Below, in pieces: positions 26,040-36,583 of a stretch of DNA of 55,026 bases (the first letter of the stretch is position 1; each line of letters begins with the position of its first letter). This DNA is from Pelagibacteraceae bacterium AG-390-A23 (GTDB taxonomy: Bacteria > Pseudomonadota > Alphaproteobacteria > Pelagibacterales > Pelagibacteraceae). The notes beneath the pieces were generated by a model. That model did no database searches. It saw nothing but the letters and a program-made list of their open reading frames with translations, and had not been told where the DNA came from. The translations under genes were made by a program, and so were the position numbers. Location: positions 1-55,026 of the forward strand of contig QCGW01000005.1 of assembly GCA_003279775.1 (NCBI GenBank), in the 5' to 3' direction.

Positions 26040-28059
26040 ATTAAAAGTAAATGAAATTGAAGTAGAAGTCGAAGAGGGATTAACAGTGCTTCAAGCTTGC
26101 GAAAAAGCTGGATTTGAAATACCAAGATTTTGTTATCATGAAAAATTATCGATAGCAGGTAACTGTAGAATGTGTTTAGTTGAAATGGAAAAATCTCCTA
26201 AACCAATTGCTTCATGCGCTATGCCAGCTGCTGAGGGTATGAATATTAAAACAAATACTGCTTTAGTAGAAAAAGCTCGTAAAGGAGTGATGGAATTTTT
26301 ATTAGCTAACCATCCCTTAGATTGCCCAGTATGTGATCAAGGTGGTGAATGTGATCTTCAGGATCAATCAATGTACTACGGAGTAGATAAATCAAGATTT
26401 AAAGAAAATAAAAGAGCTGTGCCTGAAAAAAATATGGGACCATTGATTAAAACTCAAATGACAAGATGTATTCACTGCACGAGATGTGTAAGATTTGCAA
26501 CGGAAGTTGCTGGAGTTCCAGAGCTTGGTGCTATTGGAAGAGGTGAAGATATGCAAATTACGACTTATCTAGAGCAATCAATGCAATCTGAATTATCTGC
26601 TAACGTTGTAGATTTATGTCCAGTAGGAGCACTAACATCAAAACCTTATGTATTTGAAGCTAGACCATGGGAATTAAAGAAAACTGAAACAATTGATGTA
26701 ATGGATGCAATTGGATCAAATGTAAGAGTGGATACATATGATTGGGAAGTTAAAAGAATACTTCCAATTATAAATGAAGATATTAATGAGGAATGGATCT
26801 CAGACAAAACAAGATATGCCTGCGATGGTCTTTTAAATCAAAGATTAGATACTCCATTTATCAAATACAACGGCAAGTTTGAAAAGGCCTCATGGGTTGA
26901 AGTGTATAAAATAATTAAATCTAAATTTGAAAACACATCAAAAGAAAAAATATGTGGTTTTGTTGGCGATTTAACCAATATGGAGACCGGTTATATGTTT
27001 AAAGAATTTTTTGATAGAACAATTAATAATAAAAATTATGAGTCAAGATCTGATAACAGATTTATAAATACTTCAAAAAGAGAAAACTATTTATTCAATT
27101 CTTCTATAAATGGCATTGAAGAAGCAGATTTAATTTTGATAGCAGGTTCAAACCCAAGATATGAAGCAACTATTTTAAATGCTAGAATTAGAAAAGCTTA
27201 TTTGAACAATAATACAAAAATAATCTCACTTAATGATGTTGGTGATTTAACTTATCCTTATCAAAGTTTAGATGGTCAAACTCAAACTTTAAATAATATT
27301 CTTGAAGGTAATCATGATATATCTAAAGAAATTGTTAATTCAAAAAAACCAATAATTATTATTGGTGAATCTCTATTAAGATTAGAGTCATCTGAATTTT
27401 TATTCAATAAAACAAAAGAATTTTTATCAAAAAATAATAAAATTTCTGATGAATGGAACTCATTAAATATTTTATCAACTGATGCAGCAACAGTAGGAAA
27501 TATTGATCTTGGAATAATTAATAATGAAAATAACTTAATAAGTGATTTAAAAGAACATAAATTTGATATTGTTTATCTTGCAGGTCAAGACAATTTAGAA
27601 TTTGATAAAAAAGATGAATTTATAATTTACCAAGGTAGCCATGGTGATAAAGGTGCTGAGTCTGCTGATATTATTTTACCGGGCGCTGCTTATACTGAAC
27701 AAGACGGATACTTCACTAATTTAGAGGGAAAAATTCAAAAAGCTTTCAAAGCATCTTATCCACCAGGTGAAGCAAAAGAAGATTGGCAAATAATTAATGA
27801 ACTAGCTGAATTTATGAATAATAGAAAATTATTTAATGACAAAGATGAATTAGAAAGCAGCATGTTTAATTATTTAAATTTACAAAAGGAAAAACAAGTA
27901 AATGATATTAATAATTCTACTAATGAGTTTCAAAATGAAATTTTAACAATCAAAGTAAAAGATTATTATTTTTCAAATGTTATTGCTAGATCATCAAAAA
28001 CGATGGTTGAATGTAATAACTCTAAATTAAATCTAAAATCAACAGGTACTGAAGGTTAA
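26032..28059 (+). CDS. nuoG: NADH-quinone oxidoreductase subunit G
   Basis: The ATG at 26032 gives 675 residues and starts directly at the ferredoxin-like domain; an in-frame ATG at 26005 is inside nuoF. The N-terminal third has the [2Fe-2S] ligands ([15 protein letters not shown]) and two [4Fe-4S] motifs ([17 protein letters not shown] and [10 protein letters not shown], then DLCPVGAL). The rest is a molybdopterin-oxidoreductase-like domain, which is more divergent and Asn/Lys-rich. NuoG passes electrons from NuoE/F towards NuoI. It ends one base before nuoH. Confidence 0.96.
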   Translation: MLKLKVNEIEVEVEEGLTVLQACEKAGFEIPRFCYHEKLSIAGNCRMCLVEMEKSPKPIASCAMPAAEGMNIKTNTALVEKARKGVMEFLLANHPLDCPVCDQGGECDLQDQSMYYGVDKSRFKENKRAVPEKNMGPLIKTQMTRCIHCTRCVRFATEVAGVPELGAIGRGEDMQITTYLEQSMQSELSANVVDLCPVGALTSKPYVFEARPWELKKTETIDVMDAIGSNVRVDTYDWEVKRILPIINEDINEEWISDKTRYACDGLLNQRLDTPFIKYNGKFEKASWVEVYKIIKSKFENTSKEKICGFVGDLTNMETGYMFKEFFDRTINNKNYESRSDNRFINTSKRENYLFNSSINGIEEADLILIAGSNPRYEATILNARIRKAYLNNNTKIISLNDVGDLTYPYQSLDGQTQTLNNILEGNHDISKEIVNSKKPIIIIGESLLRLESSEFLFNKTKEFLSKNNKISDEWNSLNILSTDAATVGNIDLGIINNENNLISDLKEHKFDIVYLAGQDNLEFDKKDEFIIYQGSHGDKGAESADIILPGAAYTEQDGYFTNLEGKIQKAFKASYPPGEAKEDWQIINELAEFMNNRKLFNDKDELESSMFNYLNLQKEKQVNDINNSTNEFQNEILTIKVKDYYFSNVIARSSKTMVECNNSKLNLKSTGTEG

Positions 28060-28060
28060 T

Positions 28061-29059
28061 ATGGAATACTTGAACATAGTTTTCCAAGAAGTTTATAAGA
28101 TTTTATTCTTACTAGTTCCCGTTCTTGTTTCTGTAGCAATGATTGTTTGGCTAGATAGAAGAGTTTGGGCTTTTGTTCAAAAAAGACAAGGACCTAACGT
28201 TGTTGGTCCGTTTGGCTTATTACAATCTTTAGCAGATGCTTTAAAATATATATTTAAAGAAATCATTATTCCATCTAGCTCAAACAAAGTAATTTTTATA
28301 TTGGCTCCAATAGTCACGATGACTTTAGCTTTAATCGCTTGGGCTGTAATCCCATTCAGTGCAACTCAGGTTTTAGCTGATATTAATGTTGGAATTCTTT
28401 ATTTATTTGCCGTTTCATCACTAGGTGTCTATGGAATAATCATGGGCGGGTGGGCATCAAACTCCAAATATCCTTTTCTTGGAGCAATTCGTTCTGCCGC
28501 GCAAATGGTTTCTTATGAGGTTTCAATTGGGGTAATAATAATAAATGTTTTACTTTGTGTTGGTTCACTGAATTTAAACGACATCGTTATTGCTCAACAA
28601 AATATGTGGTTTGTTATTCCATTATTTCCAATGTTTGTAATATTCTTTATTTCCGCTTTAGCTGAAACGAATAGACCTCCTTTTGACTTACCAGAGGCAG
28701 AAGCAGAGTTGGTTGCTGGTTATCAAACAGAATATTCAGGAATGATGTATGCAATGTTTTGGTTAGGAGAGTATGCAAATATTTTATTAATGTGCGCAAT
28801 GGGAGCAATATTATTCTTAGGCGGCTGGATGTCTCCTATTGATGTTTATCCATTCACTTTAGTACCAGGAGCAATTTGGTTAATATTAAAAATTCTTCTT
28901 TTATTCATTCTTTTTGCTTTAGTTAAGGCAATAGTGCCTAGATATAGATATGATCAATTAATGAGACTTGGTTGGAAAGTTTTTCTTCCTCTTTCTTTAA
29001 TTTGGGTGGTTTTAACGGCTAGCTATTTGTTTTATTTTAACCTTTTACCAGTGAATTAA
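28061..29059 (+). CDS. nuoH: NADH-quinone oxidoreductase subunit H
   Basis: The 332-residue protein has about eight membrane segments and the family motifs [20 protein letters not shown] and [16 protein letters not shown]. NuoH forms the entry of the quinone chamber and links the redox arm to the proton-pumping arm. The acidic loop following [10 protein letters not shown] is intact. The gene is two bases from nuoI and normal in length. Confidence 0.97.
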   Translation: MEYLNIVFQEVYKILFLLVPVLVSVAMIVWLDRRVWAFVQKRQGPNVVGPFGLLQSLADALKYIFKEIIIPSSSNKVIFILAPIVTMTLALIAWAVIPFSATQVLADINVGILYLFAVSSLGVYGIIMGGWASNSKYPFLGAIRSAAQMVSYEVSIGVIIINVLLCVGSLNLNDIVIAQQNMWFVIPLFPMFVIFFISALAETNRPPFDLPEAEAELVAGYQTEYSGMMYAMFWLGEYANILLMCAMGAILFLGGWMSPIDVYPFTLVPGAIWLILKILLLFILFALVKAIVPRYRYDQLMRLGWKVFLPLSLIWVVLTASYLFYFNLLPVN

Positions 29060-29061
29060 TT

Positions 29062-29547
29062 ATGAATATTTCAAGATTTTTTAAAACAATATTAATGACA
29101 GACTTTATTGGTGGTTTGTTTATTGCTATTAAAGAATTATTTAAAACAAAAAAAACAATTAATTACCCTTTTGAAAAAGGGAAAATAAGTCCTCGTTTTA
29201 GAGGCGAGCATGCTTTGAGAAGATATCCAAACGGAGAAGAAAGATGTATTGCTTGTAAATTATGTGAAGCAGTGTGCCCAGCTCAGGCAATAACTATCGA
29301 GTCAGCTGAAAGAGAAGATGGAAGTAGAAAAACAACTCGTTACGATATTGATATGATGAAGTGTATTTATTGTGGTTTATGTGAAGAAGCTTGCCCTGTA
29401 GATGCAATAGTGCAAGGTCCAAATTTTGAGTTTTCAACAGAAACAAGAGAAGAACTTTATTACACAAAAGAAAAATTATTAGATAATGGTGATAGATGGG
29501 AGAATGTTTTGGAGGCTAATATTAAAGCTGACAATATCCATAGATAA
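29062..29547 (+). CDS. nuoI: NADH-quinone oxidoreductase subunit I
   Basis: This 161-residue ferredoxin-type subunit has two [4Fe-4S] motifs: [13 protein letters not shown] and [13 protein letters not shown]. They house clusters N6a and N6b, which pass electrons to N2 in NuoB. The N-terminal part has an amphipathic stretch that anchors it to the membrane arm. It lies two bases after nuoH and two bases before nuoJ. Confidence 0.97.
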   Translation: MNISRFFKTILMTDFIGGLFIAIKELFKTKKTINYPFEKGKISPRFRGEHALRRYPNGEERCIACKLCEAVCPAQAITIESAEREDGSRKTTRYDIDMMKCIYCGLCEEACPVDAIVQGPNFEFSTETREELYYTKEKLLDNGDRWENVLEANIKADNIHR

Positions 29548-29549
29548 AA

Positions 29550-30182
29550 ATGATTGCACACGCTATTTTCTTTTATACATTTTCTATAATTGCTGTTGTT
29601 TCAGCTATAATGGTAACAGCTTCTAAAAATACTGTTCACTCGGTATTTTTCTTAATTCTTGATTTCATAAGTATCTCTTGTCTTTTCATAATGATTGGTG
29701 CGGAATTTTTGGGAATGATAATGCTAATTGTTTATGTTGGTGCTGTAGCAGTTTTATTTTTGTTTGTTGTTATGATGTTAAACGTAGCCCAACAAAAAAA
29801 TCAATGGTTTGCAGGTCAAGCAACCTCTAAACATATCCCAGTTGGTTTAATTATAAGCACATTAATTTTCTTTGAAATTATAATTGTGATAGGTGGCTGG
29901 AAATATAAACCAGAAATTTTTGATCTTAACAATTCACTTGCTAATACAAGTGTAAGCAACACTCATTCATTGGGCCAAATTTTATACACTGATTATATTC
30001 ATGTGTTTCAAATAAGTGGAATGATCCTATTAGTAGCTATGATTGGAGCCATAGTATTGACTTTTAGACAAAGATCTGGAGTTAAAAGACAAAGTTATAT
30101 CAAACAAATATCTAGAGAAAGAGCAGAAGGTGTTGAGGTGCTAGAAGTGCAGAGCAATAAGGGAGTTAAAATAGATGACTGA
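29550..30182 (+). CDS. nuoJ: NADH-quinone oxidoreductase subunit J
   Basis: The 210-residue protein has five hydrophobic segments, with the conserved [21 protein letters not shown] in the third, split by the pi-bulge typical of this subunit. It belongs to the membrane arm near NuoA, NuoH and NuoK. The C-terminal polar tail after the last helix is about 35 residues. It overlaps nuoK by eight bases. Confidence 0.96.
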   Translation: MIAHAIFFYTFSIIAVVSAIMVTASKNTVHSVFFLILDFISISCLFIMIGAEFLGMIMLIVYVGAVAVLFLFVVMMLNVAQQKNQWFAGQATSKHIPVGLIISTLIFFEIIIVIGGWKYKPEIFDLNNSLANTSVSNTHSLGQILYTDYIHVFQISGMILLVAMIGAIVLTFRQRSGVKRQSYIKQISRERAEGVEVLEVQSNKGVKIDD

Positions 30183-30486
30183 GATAGGCTTAGGACATTA
30201 TTTAACTTTAGGTGCTGTTATTTTTTCAATTGGAGTAATTGGTATATTTCTTAATAGAAAGAACATCATTGTTATTTTAATGAGTATTGAATTGATATTA
30301 CTAGCAGTAAATATCAACTTAGTTGCTTTTTCTATTTATTTAGGAGATTTAGCAGGACAAGTCTTTACTTTATTTATTCTCACTGTTGCAGCAGCGGAAG
30401 CAGCAATAGGATTAGCAATCATTGTCGTGTATTTCAGAAACTCTGGAACAATACGAGTTGAAGAAATAGATAAGTTAAAAGGATAA
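30175..30486 (+). CDS. nuoK: NADH-quinone oxidoreductase subunit K
   Basis: The 103-residue subunit has three membrane helices with the conserved Glu in [12 protein letters not shown] and the second in [10 protein letters not shown], both part of the proton pathway. Its length is typical. It starts inside the end of nuoJ and is followed two bases later by nuoL. Confidence 0.97.
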   Translation: MTEIGLGHYLTLGAVIFSIGVIGIFLNRKNIIVILMSIELILLAVNINLVAFSIYLGDLAGQVFTLFILTVAAAEAAIGLAIIVVYFRNSGTIRVEEIDKLKG

Positions 30487-30488
30487 TC

Positions 30489-32399
30489 ATGGAACTATCA
30501 ATTATATTTCTTCCACTCATTGCTTCAATTATCTCTGGTTTTTTTGGCAGATATATCGGTGATAGAAACTCTGAAATAGTAACAAGTGCTTTAGTTTCAA
30601 TTTCTGCACTCTTATCAATTCATGTTCTTTATCAAGTAATTGTAAATCAATACGAAGAAAATATTGTTATAGCTACCTGGATTAGCTCGGGATCACTTGA
30701 TGTAAATTGGTCAATGTTAATTGATCCTTTATCAGCAGTAATGCTAGTAGTTGTAACTTCTGTATCTGCTTTAGTGCATATCTATTCAATTGGTTACATG
30801 TCCCATGACCCTCATAAACCAAGGTTTATGGCTTATTTATCATTATTCACATTTGCAATGTTGATGCTTGTAACATCAGATAATTTTATTCAATTATTTT
30901 TTGGCTGGGAAGGCGTTGGTTTATGTTCCTACTTCTTAATTGGTTTTTGGTTTAAAAAAGAAAGTGCAAATGCTGCAGCAATAAAAGCATTTGTCGTAAA
31001 TAGAGTAGGTGACTTTGGTTTTGCTTTAGGAATTTTTTTAATATTTTATTTATTTGGAACAGTTAATTACTCAGATGTTTTTCAACAAATTCCAACAGTT
31101 ATAGATAAAAATTTATCATTTTTAGGTTTTGAAGTTAATGCAATAGATTTAATTTGTTTACTTTTATTTATTGGAGCAATGGGTAAATCTGCGCAGATAT
31201 TACTTCATACATGGCTGCCTGATGCTATGGAAGGTCCGACACCTGTTTCTGCATTAATTCATGCAGCAACGATGGTAACAGCTGGTGTTTTCTTAGTAGT
31301 AAGATGTTCTCCAATTTATGAATATTCGCCATTAATACTAAATTTTATAACTATTGTTGGAATGACCACAGCATTCTTTGCAGCAACCGTCGCTCTAGTT
31401 CAAACAGATATTAAAAAAATAATTGCTTATTCCACATGTAGTCAACTTGGTTATATGTTTTTTGCTGCTGGTGTGGGTGCATACAATGTTGCCATGTTTC
31501 ACTTATTTACTCATGCATTTTTCAAAGCTTTATTATTTTTAGGATCTGGTTCAGTAATCCATGCATTTAAAGATGAGCAAAATATAAATAAAATGGGAGG
31601 TGTATGGAAAAAGTTACCATATACCTATGCTTTAATGATAATTGGAACGCTTGCATTAACAGGTTTTCCATTTTTATCAGGATTTTATTCTAAAGACGCA
31701 ATTATAGAATTTGCGTATTTAAAAGGTAATACCACTGGTTATTATGCAGCTGGTATTGGAATAATTACAGCATTTTTAACATCTATTTATTCATGGAGAT
31801 TGATATTTAAAACTTTCCATGGAGAGTACAACAATAAAGAGATCAAAATAGAGGAAACACACGAGTCTCCATTAGTAATGCTTGTTCCATTATTTATTCT
31901 ATCAATTGGAGCTGTCTTCGCTGGTTTTCTTTTTAAAGGACTATTTATTGGTCATGGTGAGAATTTATTCTGGGCAGAGTCTATTAAGTTTTTAGAGCCT
32001 TTGAGCACTGAGCACCCACCTTTATGGTTTTTGCTTTTAACACCGTGTTTAGTTTTATTATCTATTCCAATTGCCTATTACTTATTTGTTAAGAACAAAG
32101 AGTTACCTAATTCAATAGCTTCAATGAATAAACCTTTGTATAATTTTTTAGTAAATAAATGGTACTTTGATGAGTTATATGATGTGTTGTTTATTAAATC
32201 TTCAAAAAAACTAGGTTTATTTTTATGGAAATTTTGTGATGGAACTATAATCGATGGTTTCGGTCCTGATGGAATTTCCTCTTTCATAAAAAAATGTTCA
32301 ATCAAAGCAACTAAATTTCAAAGTGGTTTTATCTATCAATATGCATTTGTAATGTTGTTAGGTTTCTCTGCTTTACTAACCTTTTTAATAGTTAAATAA
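30489..32399 (+). CDS. nuoL: NADH-quinone oxidoreductase subunit L
   Basis: This 636-residue antiporter-like subunit has about 16 membrane helices and the long amphipathic C-terminal helix that runs along the membrane arm. The key sequences GWEGVGLCSYFLIGFW (with the conserved Glu), MGKSAQILLHTWLPDAMEGPT and the Lys in LVQTDIKKIIAYST are present. It pumps protons at the distal end of Complex I. The stop overlaps the nuoM start by one base. Confidence 0.97.
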   Translation: MELSIIFLPLIASIISGFFGRYIGDRNSEIVTSALVSISALLSIHVLYQVIVNQYEENIVIATWISSGSLDVNWSMLIDPLSAVMLVVVTSVSALVHIYSIGYMSHDPHKPRFMAYLSLFTFAMLMLVTSDNFIQLFFGWEGVGLCSYFLIGFWFKKESANAAAIKAFVVNRVGDFGFALGIFLIFYLFGTVNYSDVFQQIPTVIDKNLSFLGFEVNAIDLICLLLFIGAMGKSAQILLHTWLPDAMEGPTPVSALIHAATMVTAGVFLVVRCSPIYEYSPLILNFITIVGMTTAFFAATVALVQTDIKKIIAYSTCSQLGYMFFAAGVGAYNVAMFHLFTHAFFKALLFLGSGSVIHAFKDEQNINKMGGVWKKLPYTYALMIIGTLALTGFPFLSGFYSKDAIIEFAYLKGNTTGYYAAGIGIITAFLTSIYSWRLIFKTFHGEYNNKEIKIEETHESPLVMLVPLFILSIGAVFAGFLFKGLFIGHGENLFWAESIKFLEPLSTEHPPLWFLLLTPCLVLLSIPIAYYLFVKNKELPNSIASMNKPLYNFLVNKWYFDELYDVLFIKSSKKLGLFLWKFCDGTIIDGFGPDGISSFIKKCSIKATKFQSGFIYQYAFVMLLGFSALLTFLIVK

Positions 32400-33880
32400 T
32401 GAATTTTCCTATTCTTTCATCTTTAATATTATTGCCAACAGTTGGCGCTTTATTTTTATTCTTTACTAAAGATAAAGACGGAAATAATTTAACCGCTAAA
32501 TATGTTGCTTTATTTACGACTGTAGTAAATTTTTTAATTTCGGTTTATCTGTGGATTTCTTTTGACCAATCAACGTCTACCTTTCAATTTGTAGAAGACA
32601 GAACATGGATTGAAGGATTTATTAATTACAAAGTTGGTGTGGATGGTATTTCAATTTTATTCATTATTTTAACTACATTCATAACTCCGTTATGCATTAT
32701 ATCAGTAAATAATTCCGTCAAAAATAGATTGAGAGATTTTTTAATTGCAATTCTAATCATGGAAAGTTTCATGATTGGTGTTTTTTGTGCACTTGATTTA
32801 GTTGTATTCTATTTATTCTTTGAGGCAGGTTTAATTCCAATGTTTTTAATTATCGGAATTTGGGGTGGTCCAAAAAGAGTTTATTCAGCTTTTAAATTCT
32901 TTTTATATACATTACTAGGTTCTGTTTTAATGTTAGTTGCAATAATCTCTATTTATTGGATTGCAGGTACAACAGATGTTATTCAGCTTTATGAACTTGG
33001 TATAGATGCTAAATATCAAAATCTTTTATGGCTAGCATTCTTCAGCTCTTTTGCAGTTAAAACTCCTATGTGGCCAGTACATACTTGGTTGCCAGATGCT
33101 CACGTTGAAGCTCCAACTGCAGGATCTGTATTGTTAGCAGCGATCTTATTAAAGATGGCAGGTTATGGTTTTATCAGATTTTCTCTAGGTTTATTTCCTG
33201 TTGCTTCAGAAGTTTTTACACCTTTAATTTACACTTTAAGTGTCATAGCAATTATATTTACTTCTCTTATTGCTCTAATGCAGGAGGATATGAAAAAGTT
33301 AATAGCTTACTCTTCTGTTGCTCATATGGGATTTGTGACATTAGGAATATTTACTCTTCAACAACAAGGAATTGAAGGAAGTATTATTCAAATGATTAGT
33401 CATGGTTTAGTTTCAGCTGCACTTTTCTTATGTGTTGGTGTTGTCTACGATCGGATGCATTCAAGGATGATCAATTCGTATGGAGGAATAGTTGCAATAA
33501 TACCTAAATATTCAATTTTATTTATGTTGTTTACATTGGCAGCATTGGGATTACCGGGGACAAGTGGATTTATAGGAGAATTTTTAATTTTAATGGGCGC
33601 TTTTAAGGATAATTTCCTAGTAGCTGTAATTGCTAGTTTAGGAGTAATACTTGGAGCCGCATATATGCTTTGGTTGTACAAAAGAGTTGTTTTTGGAAAG
33701 CTAGTTAACGAAGACCTTAAGAAGATGTTTGATTTAAATAGATCTGAATACTTTATTTTAAGTTGTTTAGCAGTTCCAACTTTATTCTTCGGATTTTATC
33801 CAGATCCGTTGATAAATACTGTAGAAGTTTCTGTGACTGACCTAATTAATATGCATAACACAAATATAGCTAGTAAATAA
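32399..33880 (+). CDS. nuoM: NADH-quinone oxidoreductase subunit M
   Basis: The 493-residue antiporter-like subunit has 14 membrane segments. The conserved Glu lies in FFEAGLIPMFLIIG, and proton-path residues are in KTPMWPVHTWLPDAH and MQEDMKKLIAYSSV. It is one of three homologous proton-pumping subunits together with NuoL and NuoN. Length and motifs are normal. It overlaps nuoL by one base and is followed by nuoN after one base. Confidence 0.97.
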   Translation: MNFPILSSLILLPTVGALFLFFTKDKDGNNLTAKYVALFTTVVNFLISVYLWISFDQSTSTFQFVEDRTWIEGFINYKVGVDGISILFIILTTFITPLCIISVNNSVKNRLRDFLIAILIMESFMIGVFCALDLVVFYLFFEAGLIPMFLIIGIWGGPKRVYSAFKFFLYTLLGSVLMLVAIISIYWIAGTTDVIQLYELGIDAKYQNLLWLAFFSSFAVKTPMWPVHTWLPDAHVEAPTAGSVLLAAILLKMAGYGFIRFSLGLFPVASEVFTPLIYTLSVIAIIFTSLIALMQEDMKKLIAYSSVAHMGFVTLGIFTLQQQGIEGSIIQMISHGLVSAALFLCVGVVYDRMHSRMINSYGGIVAIIPKYSILFMLFTLAALGLPGTSGFIGEFLILMGAFKDNFLVAVIASLGVILGAAYMLWLYKRVVFGKLVNEDLKKMFDLNRSEYFILSCLAVPTLFFGFYPDPLINTVEVSVTDLINMHNTNIASK

Positions 33881-33881
33881 T

Positions 33882-35300
33882 ATGGAAAATTTAAATTTAG
33901 TATTGCCTGAAATATTTATTTCACTTTCAATAATGTTTTTACTTATTTTGGGTGTTTTTAAAAAAAATAGTTCAAAAATCACTTTCAATCTATCTTTGTT
34001 TACAATTTTAATTACAGCAATAATAACAATAAACGAAACGTTCTCAGTTAGTAGAGAAACATTGTTTAATGAAAGTGTTGTGATTGACAGTATGTCTTCA
34101 CTAATGAAAATTATAACTTTAATTGGAGGTTTTTTAGTTTTAGTTATTTCATCAAGCTATTTAAAAACATTTAAAATATACAATATTGAATACCCAGTTC
34201 TTATTTTGAGCTCTATTCTTGGTATGATGGTGATGATTAGTTCAAATGATTTAATTGTTTTTTATATGGGCTTAGAACTACAATCTTTAGCTCTTTACGT
34301 ATTAGCAACATATAATAGAGATCAACTAAAATCATCCGAAGCTGGTTTGAAATATTTTGTTTTAAGTGCACTATCTTCAGGATTGTTATTATATGGATGT
34401 TCTTTAGTTTATGGTTTTTCAGGCTCAACTAATTTTGATATAATATCAAATCAATTAAATTCTAATGAATATGTTTTAACATTTGGAATTGTATTTATCT
34501 TAGTTGGTTTAGCATTTAAAATTTCTGCAGTTCCATTTCATATGTGGGCACCTGATGTTTACGAGGGGTCACCAACAACTGTAACTTTATTTTTTACAAT
34601 GGTGCCAAAGATCGCTGCTTTAACTGTATTTATAAGATTTTTATATGTTCCTTTCCTAAATTTAATTGATCAATGGCAAATGATAATAATTTTCTTATCA
34701 ATTGCTTCCATGGTTTTTGGAGCTGTTGCTGCAATAGGACAAACTAATATTAAAAGACTGATTGCTTATAGCTCTATTGGACATATTGGTTACACATTAG
34801 CAGGACTAGCCACAGCTTCGAATGAAGGAATTCAAAGTTCAATAATCTATATCTCAATATACGTAGTTATGAATTTAGCTCTTTTCTCTTGTCTATTGAT
34901 GTTAAGAAGAAAGGATCAATATTATGAGAACATTGAGGATCTCTCAGGATTATCAAAAAACCATCCACTATTATCCTTATGTTTGCTTGTAATACTCTTT
35001 TCTTTAGCTGGAATACCACCTCTAGCTGGTTTCTTTGCTAAGTTTTATGTTTTTAAAGCAGTATTAGAACAATCAATGTTTTTCTTAGCTATAGTAGGTT
35101 TGTTATCAACAGTAGTTGCAGCTTTTTATTATTTAAGAATTATAAAAATAATTTACTTTGATAAAGAAAAAGACAAATACGATACTGATCATAGCTTATG
35201 GTTAAAATTTTCACTTACAGTTTCAACGATATTAATTCTTTTATACTTCATATTCCCAAGTCAGTTAATAGAAGTTGTTTCAAGAATTAATATTATTTGA
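33882..35300 (+). CDS. nuoN: NADH-quinone oxidoreductase subunit N
   Basis: The 472-residue third antiporter-like subunit has about 14 helices and the conserved motifs YMGLELQSLALYVL, KISAVPFHMWAPDVYEG and TNIKRLIAYSSIGH. It completes the fourteen-gene Complex I set; no accessory gene is inserted in the cluster. Its TGA stop shares a base with the ATG of the next gene (TGATG), so birA is tied to the nuo transcript. Confidence 0.97.
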   Translation: MENLNLVLPEIFISLSIMFLLILGVFKKNSSKITFNLSLFTILITAIITINETFSVSRETLFNESVVIDSMSSLMKIITLIGGFLVLVISSSYLKTFKIYNIEYPVLILSSILGMMVMISSNDLIVFYMGLELQSLALYVLATYNRDQLKSSEAGLKYFVLSALSSGLLLYGCSLVYGFSGSTNFDIISNQLNSNEYVLTFGIVFILVGLAFKISAVPFHMWAPDVYEGSPTTVTLFFTMVPKIAALTVFIRFLYVPFLNLIDQWQMIIIFLSIASMVFGAVAAIGQTNIKRLIAYSSIGHIGYTLAGLATASNEGIQSSIIYISIYVVMNLALFSCLLMLRRKDQYYENIEDLSGLSKNHPLLSLCLLVILFSLAGIPPLAGFFAKFYVFKAVLEQSMFFLAIVGLLSTVVAAFYYLRIIKIIYFDKEKDKYDTDHSLWLKFSLTVSTILILLYFIFPSQLIEVVSRINII

Positions 35301-35836
35301 TGAAATTAAAAAAATTTAAATTTAAAAAAGTTAAAAGTACTAATAATACTGCAATAAGAATTATTAAAGAAACTAAATACAACTTAGGTATGGTTGTTGC
35401 TGAAACACAAGTGAATGGTAAAGGACAGTATGGTAGAAAATGGATATCGTCAAAAGGAAATTTGTTTATATCATTCTTCAATGAACTTAATAAAACAAAA
35501 CTATCGATTAACACTATAACAAAAATCAATTGTCTTTTAGTAAAAAAATTACTCTCGTTATTTACAAGTAAAAAAATTTTATTTAAAAAACCAAATGACT
35601 TATTAATTGATAAAAAAAAGATTAGTGGCATTTTACAAGAAGTCATATTTATAAGAGGTAAAAAATTTTTAATTACTGGCATAGGCATAAATATTAAAAA
35701 AAATCCAATTATTAGGAATTATCCTGCCACAAACTTGCAAGAGGTAACTAAAAAAAGTATTAGTAAATTAATTGTAGAAAATAAACTAAAAAAAATTTTT
35801 GAAAAAAATTTATCCAAACTCTATAAAATTAAATAA
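35300..35836 (+). CDS. birA: Biotin--[acetyl-CoA-carboxylase] ligase, short form
   Basis: I take the ATG at 35300 (178 residues); an in-frame TTG one codon earlier is also open. The catalytic motif is present as GKGQYGRKWIS at about residues 37-47 and the biotin-lysine region KKPNDLLIDKKKISGIL near residue 95. BirA activates biotin with ATP and attaches it to the carboxyl carrier protein. There is no N-terminal DNA-binding domain, so it cannot be a repressor, and the C-terminal SH3-like domain of most ligases is missing or reduced to a short basic end. It is Lys-rich and AT-rich, as is coaX after it. Placement after nuoN is standard for alphaproteobacteria. Confidence 0.88.
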   Translation: MKLKKFKFKKVKSTNNTAIRIIKETKYNLGMVVAETQVNGKGQYGRKWISSKGNLFISFFNELNKTKLSINTITKINCLLVKKLLSLFTSKKILFKKPNDLLIDKKKISGILQEVIFIRGKKFLITGIGINIKKNPIIRNYPATNLQEVTKKSISKLIVENKLKKIFEKNLSKLYKIK

Positions 35837-36579
35837 TGTATATTCTAGGTGATATTGGTAATACAGAAACAAAATTATGTATTGTTTCAAAAAAAAATAA
35901 AATTTTAAAAAAAATTATTTTTTTATCAAAATCTGTAACTAACAAGCAGCTAAACAGTTTATTTAAAAAAAATAAAATTCAATTAAATAAAATTGAAAAA
36001 ATATTATTTTGTAGTGTCGTTCCAGAAACATTTTCTATAATTAATAAATTTTTATCGAAAAAAATTAAACTAAAATGCTATGAGGTTAAAAAATTAAACT
36101 TAAAATCACTTATAAAAATCAAAGTAGATTATCAACAGGTAGGTTCAGATAGAATCACTAATGCTATAAGTTTAATGAACAATAAAAATAATTTTATAAT
36201 TTTAGATTTTGGTACAGCAACAACTTTCGATGTACTAATTAAAAATACTTATTATGGAGGAATTATTGCCCCGGGTGTGAGATTATCTCTTAATACCTTA
36301 TCTGATAAAGCAACTTTGATTCCAAAAATAGATTTAAAAAAGATTAATAAAGTCATTGGCAAAAATACAATCTCAGCTGTTAGATCGGGCTTTTTTTGGG
36401 GTTATGCGGGTTTAATTGACAATATTATTAATTTAATTAAGAAAGAGACTAGAAAATCTTTTAAAGTAATTATTACTGGTGGATTTTCAAATTTATTTAA
36501 AAACTCAATAAAAACGAAAGCAAGTCACAACCAAGATATTACAATTAAAGGCTTAATAAAGATTTCAAAATTAATTTAA
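35836..36579 (+). CDS. coaX: Type III pantothenate kinase
   Basis: The 247-residue protein has the acetate/sugar kinase-Hsp70 fold motifs of CoaX: DIGNTETKLCI (phosphate 1 loop) at residues 5-15, the pantothenate-site GSDRITNA and the second phosphate motif DFGTATTFDV. It catalyses the first step of CoA synthesis and requires a monovalent cation. It is translationally coupled to birA (one-base overlap, TAATG). The sequence is unusually Lys/Asn/Ile-rich because of AT pressure, but catalytic motifs are intact. Confidence 0.93.
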   Translation: MYILGDIGNTETKLCIVSKKNKILKKIIFLSKSVTNKQLNSLFKKNKIQLNKIEKILFCSVVPETFSIINKFLSKKIKLKCYEVKKLNLKSLIKIKVDYQQVGSDRITNAISLMNNKNNFIILDFGTATTFDVLIKNTYYGGIIAPGVRLSLNTLSDKATLIPKIDLKKINKVIGKNTISAVRSGFFWGYAGLIDNIINLIKKETRKSFKVIITGGFSNLFKNSIKTKASHNQDITIKGLIKISKLI

Positions 36580-36583
36580 TATT

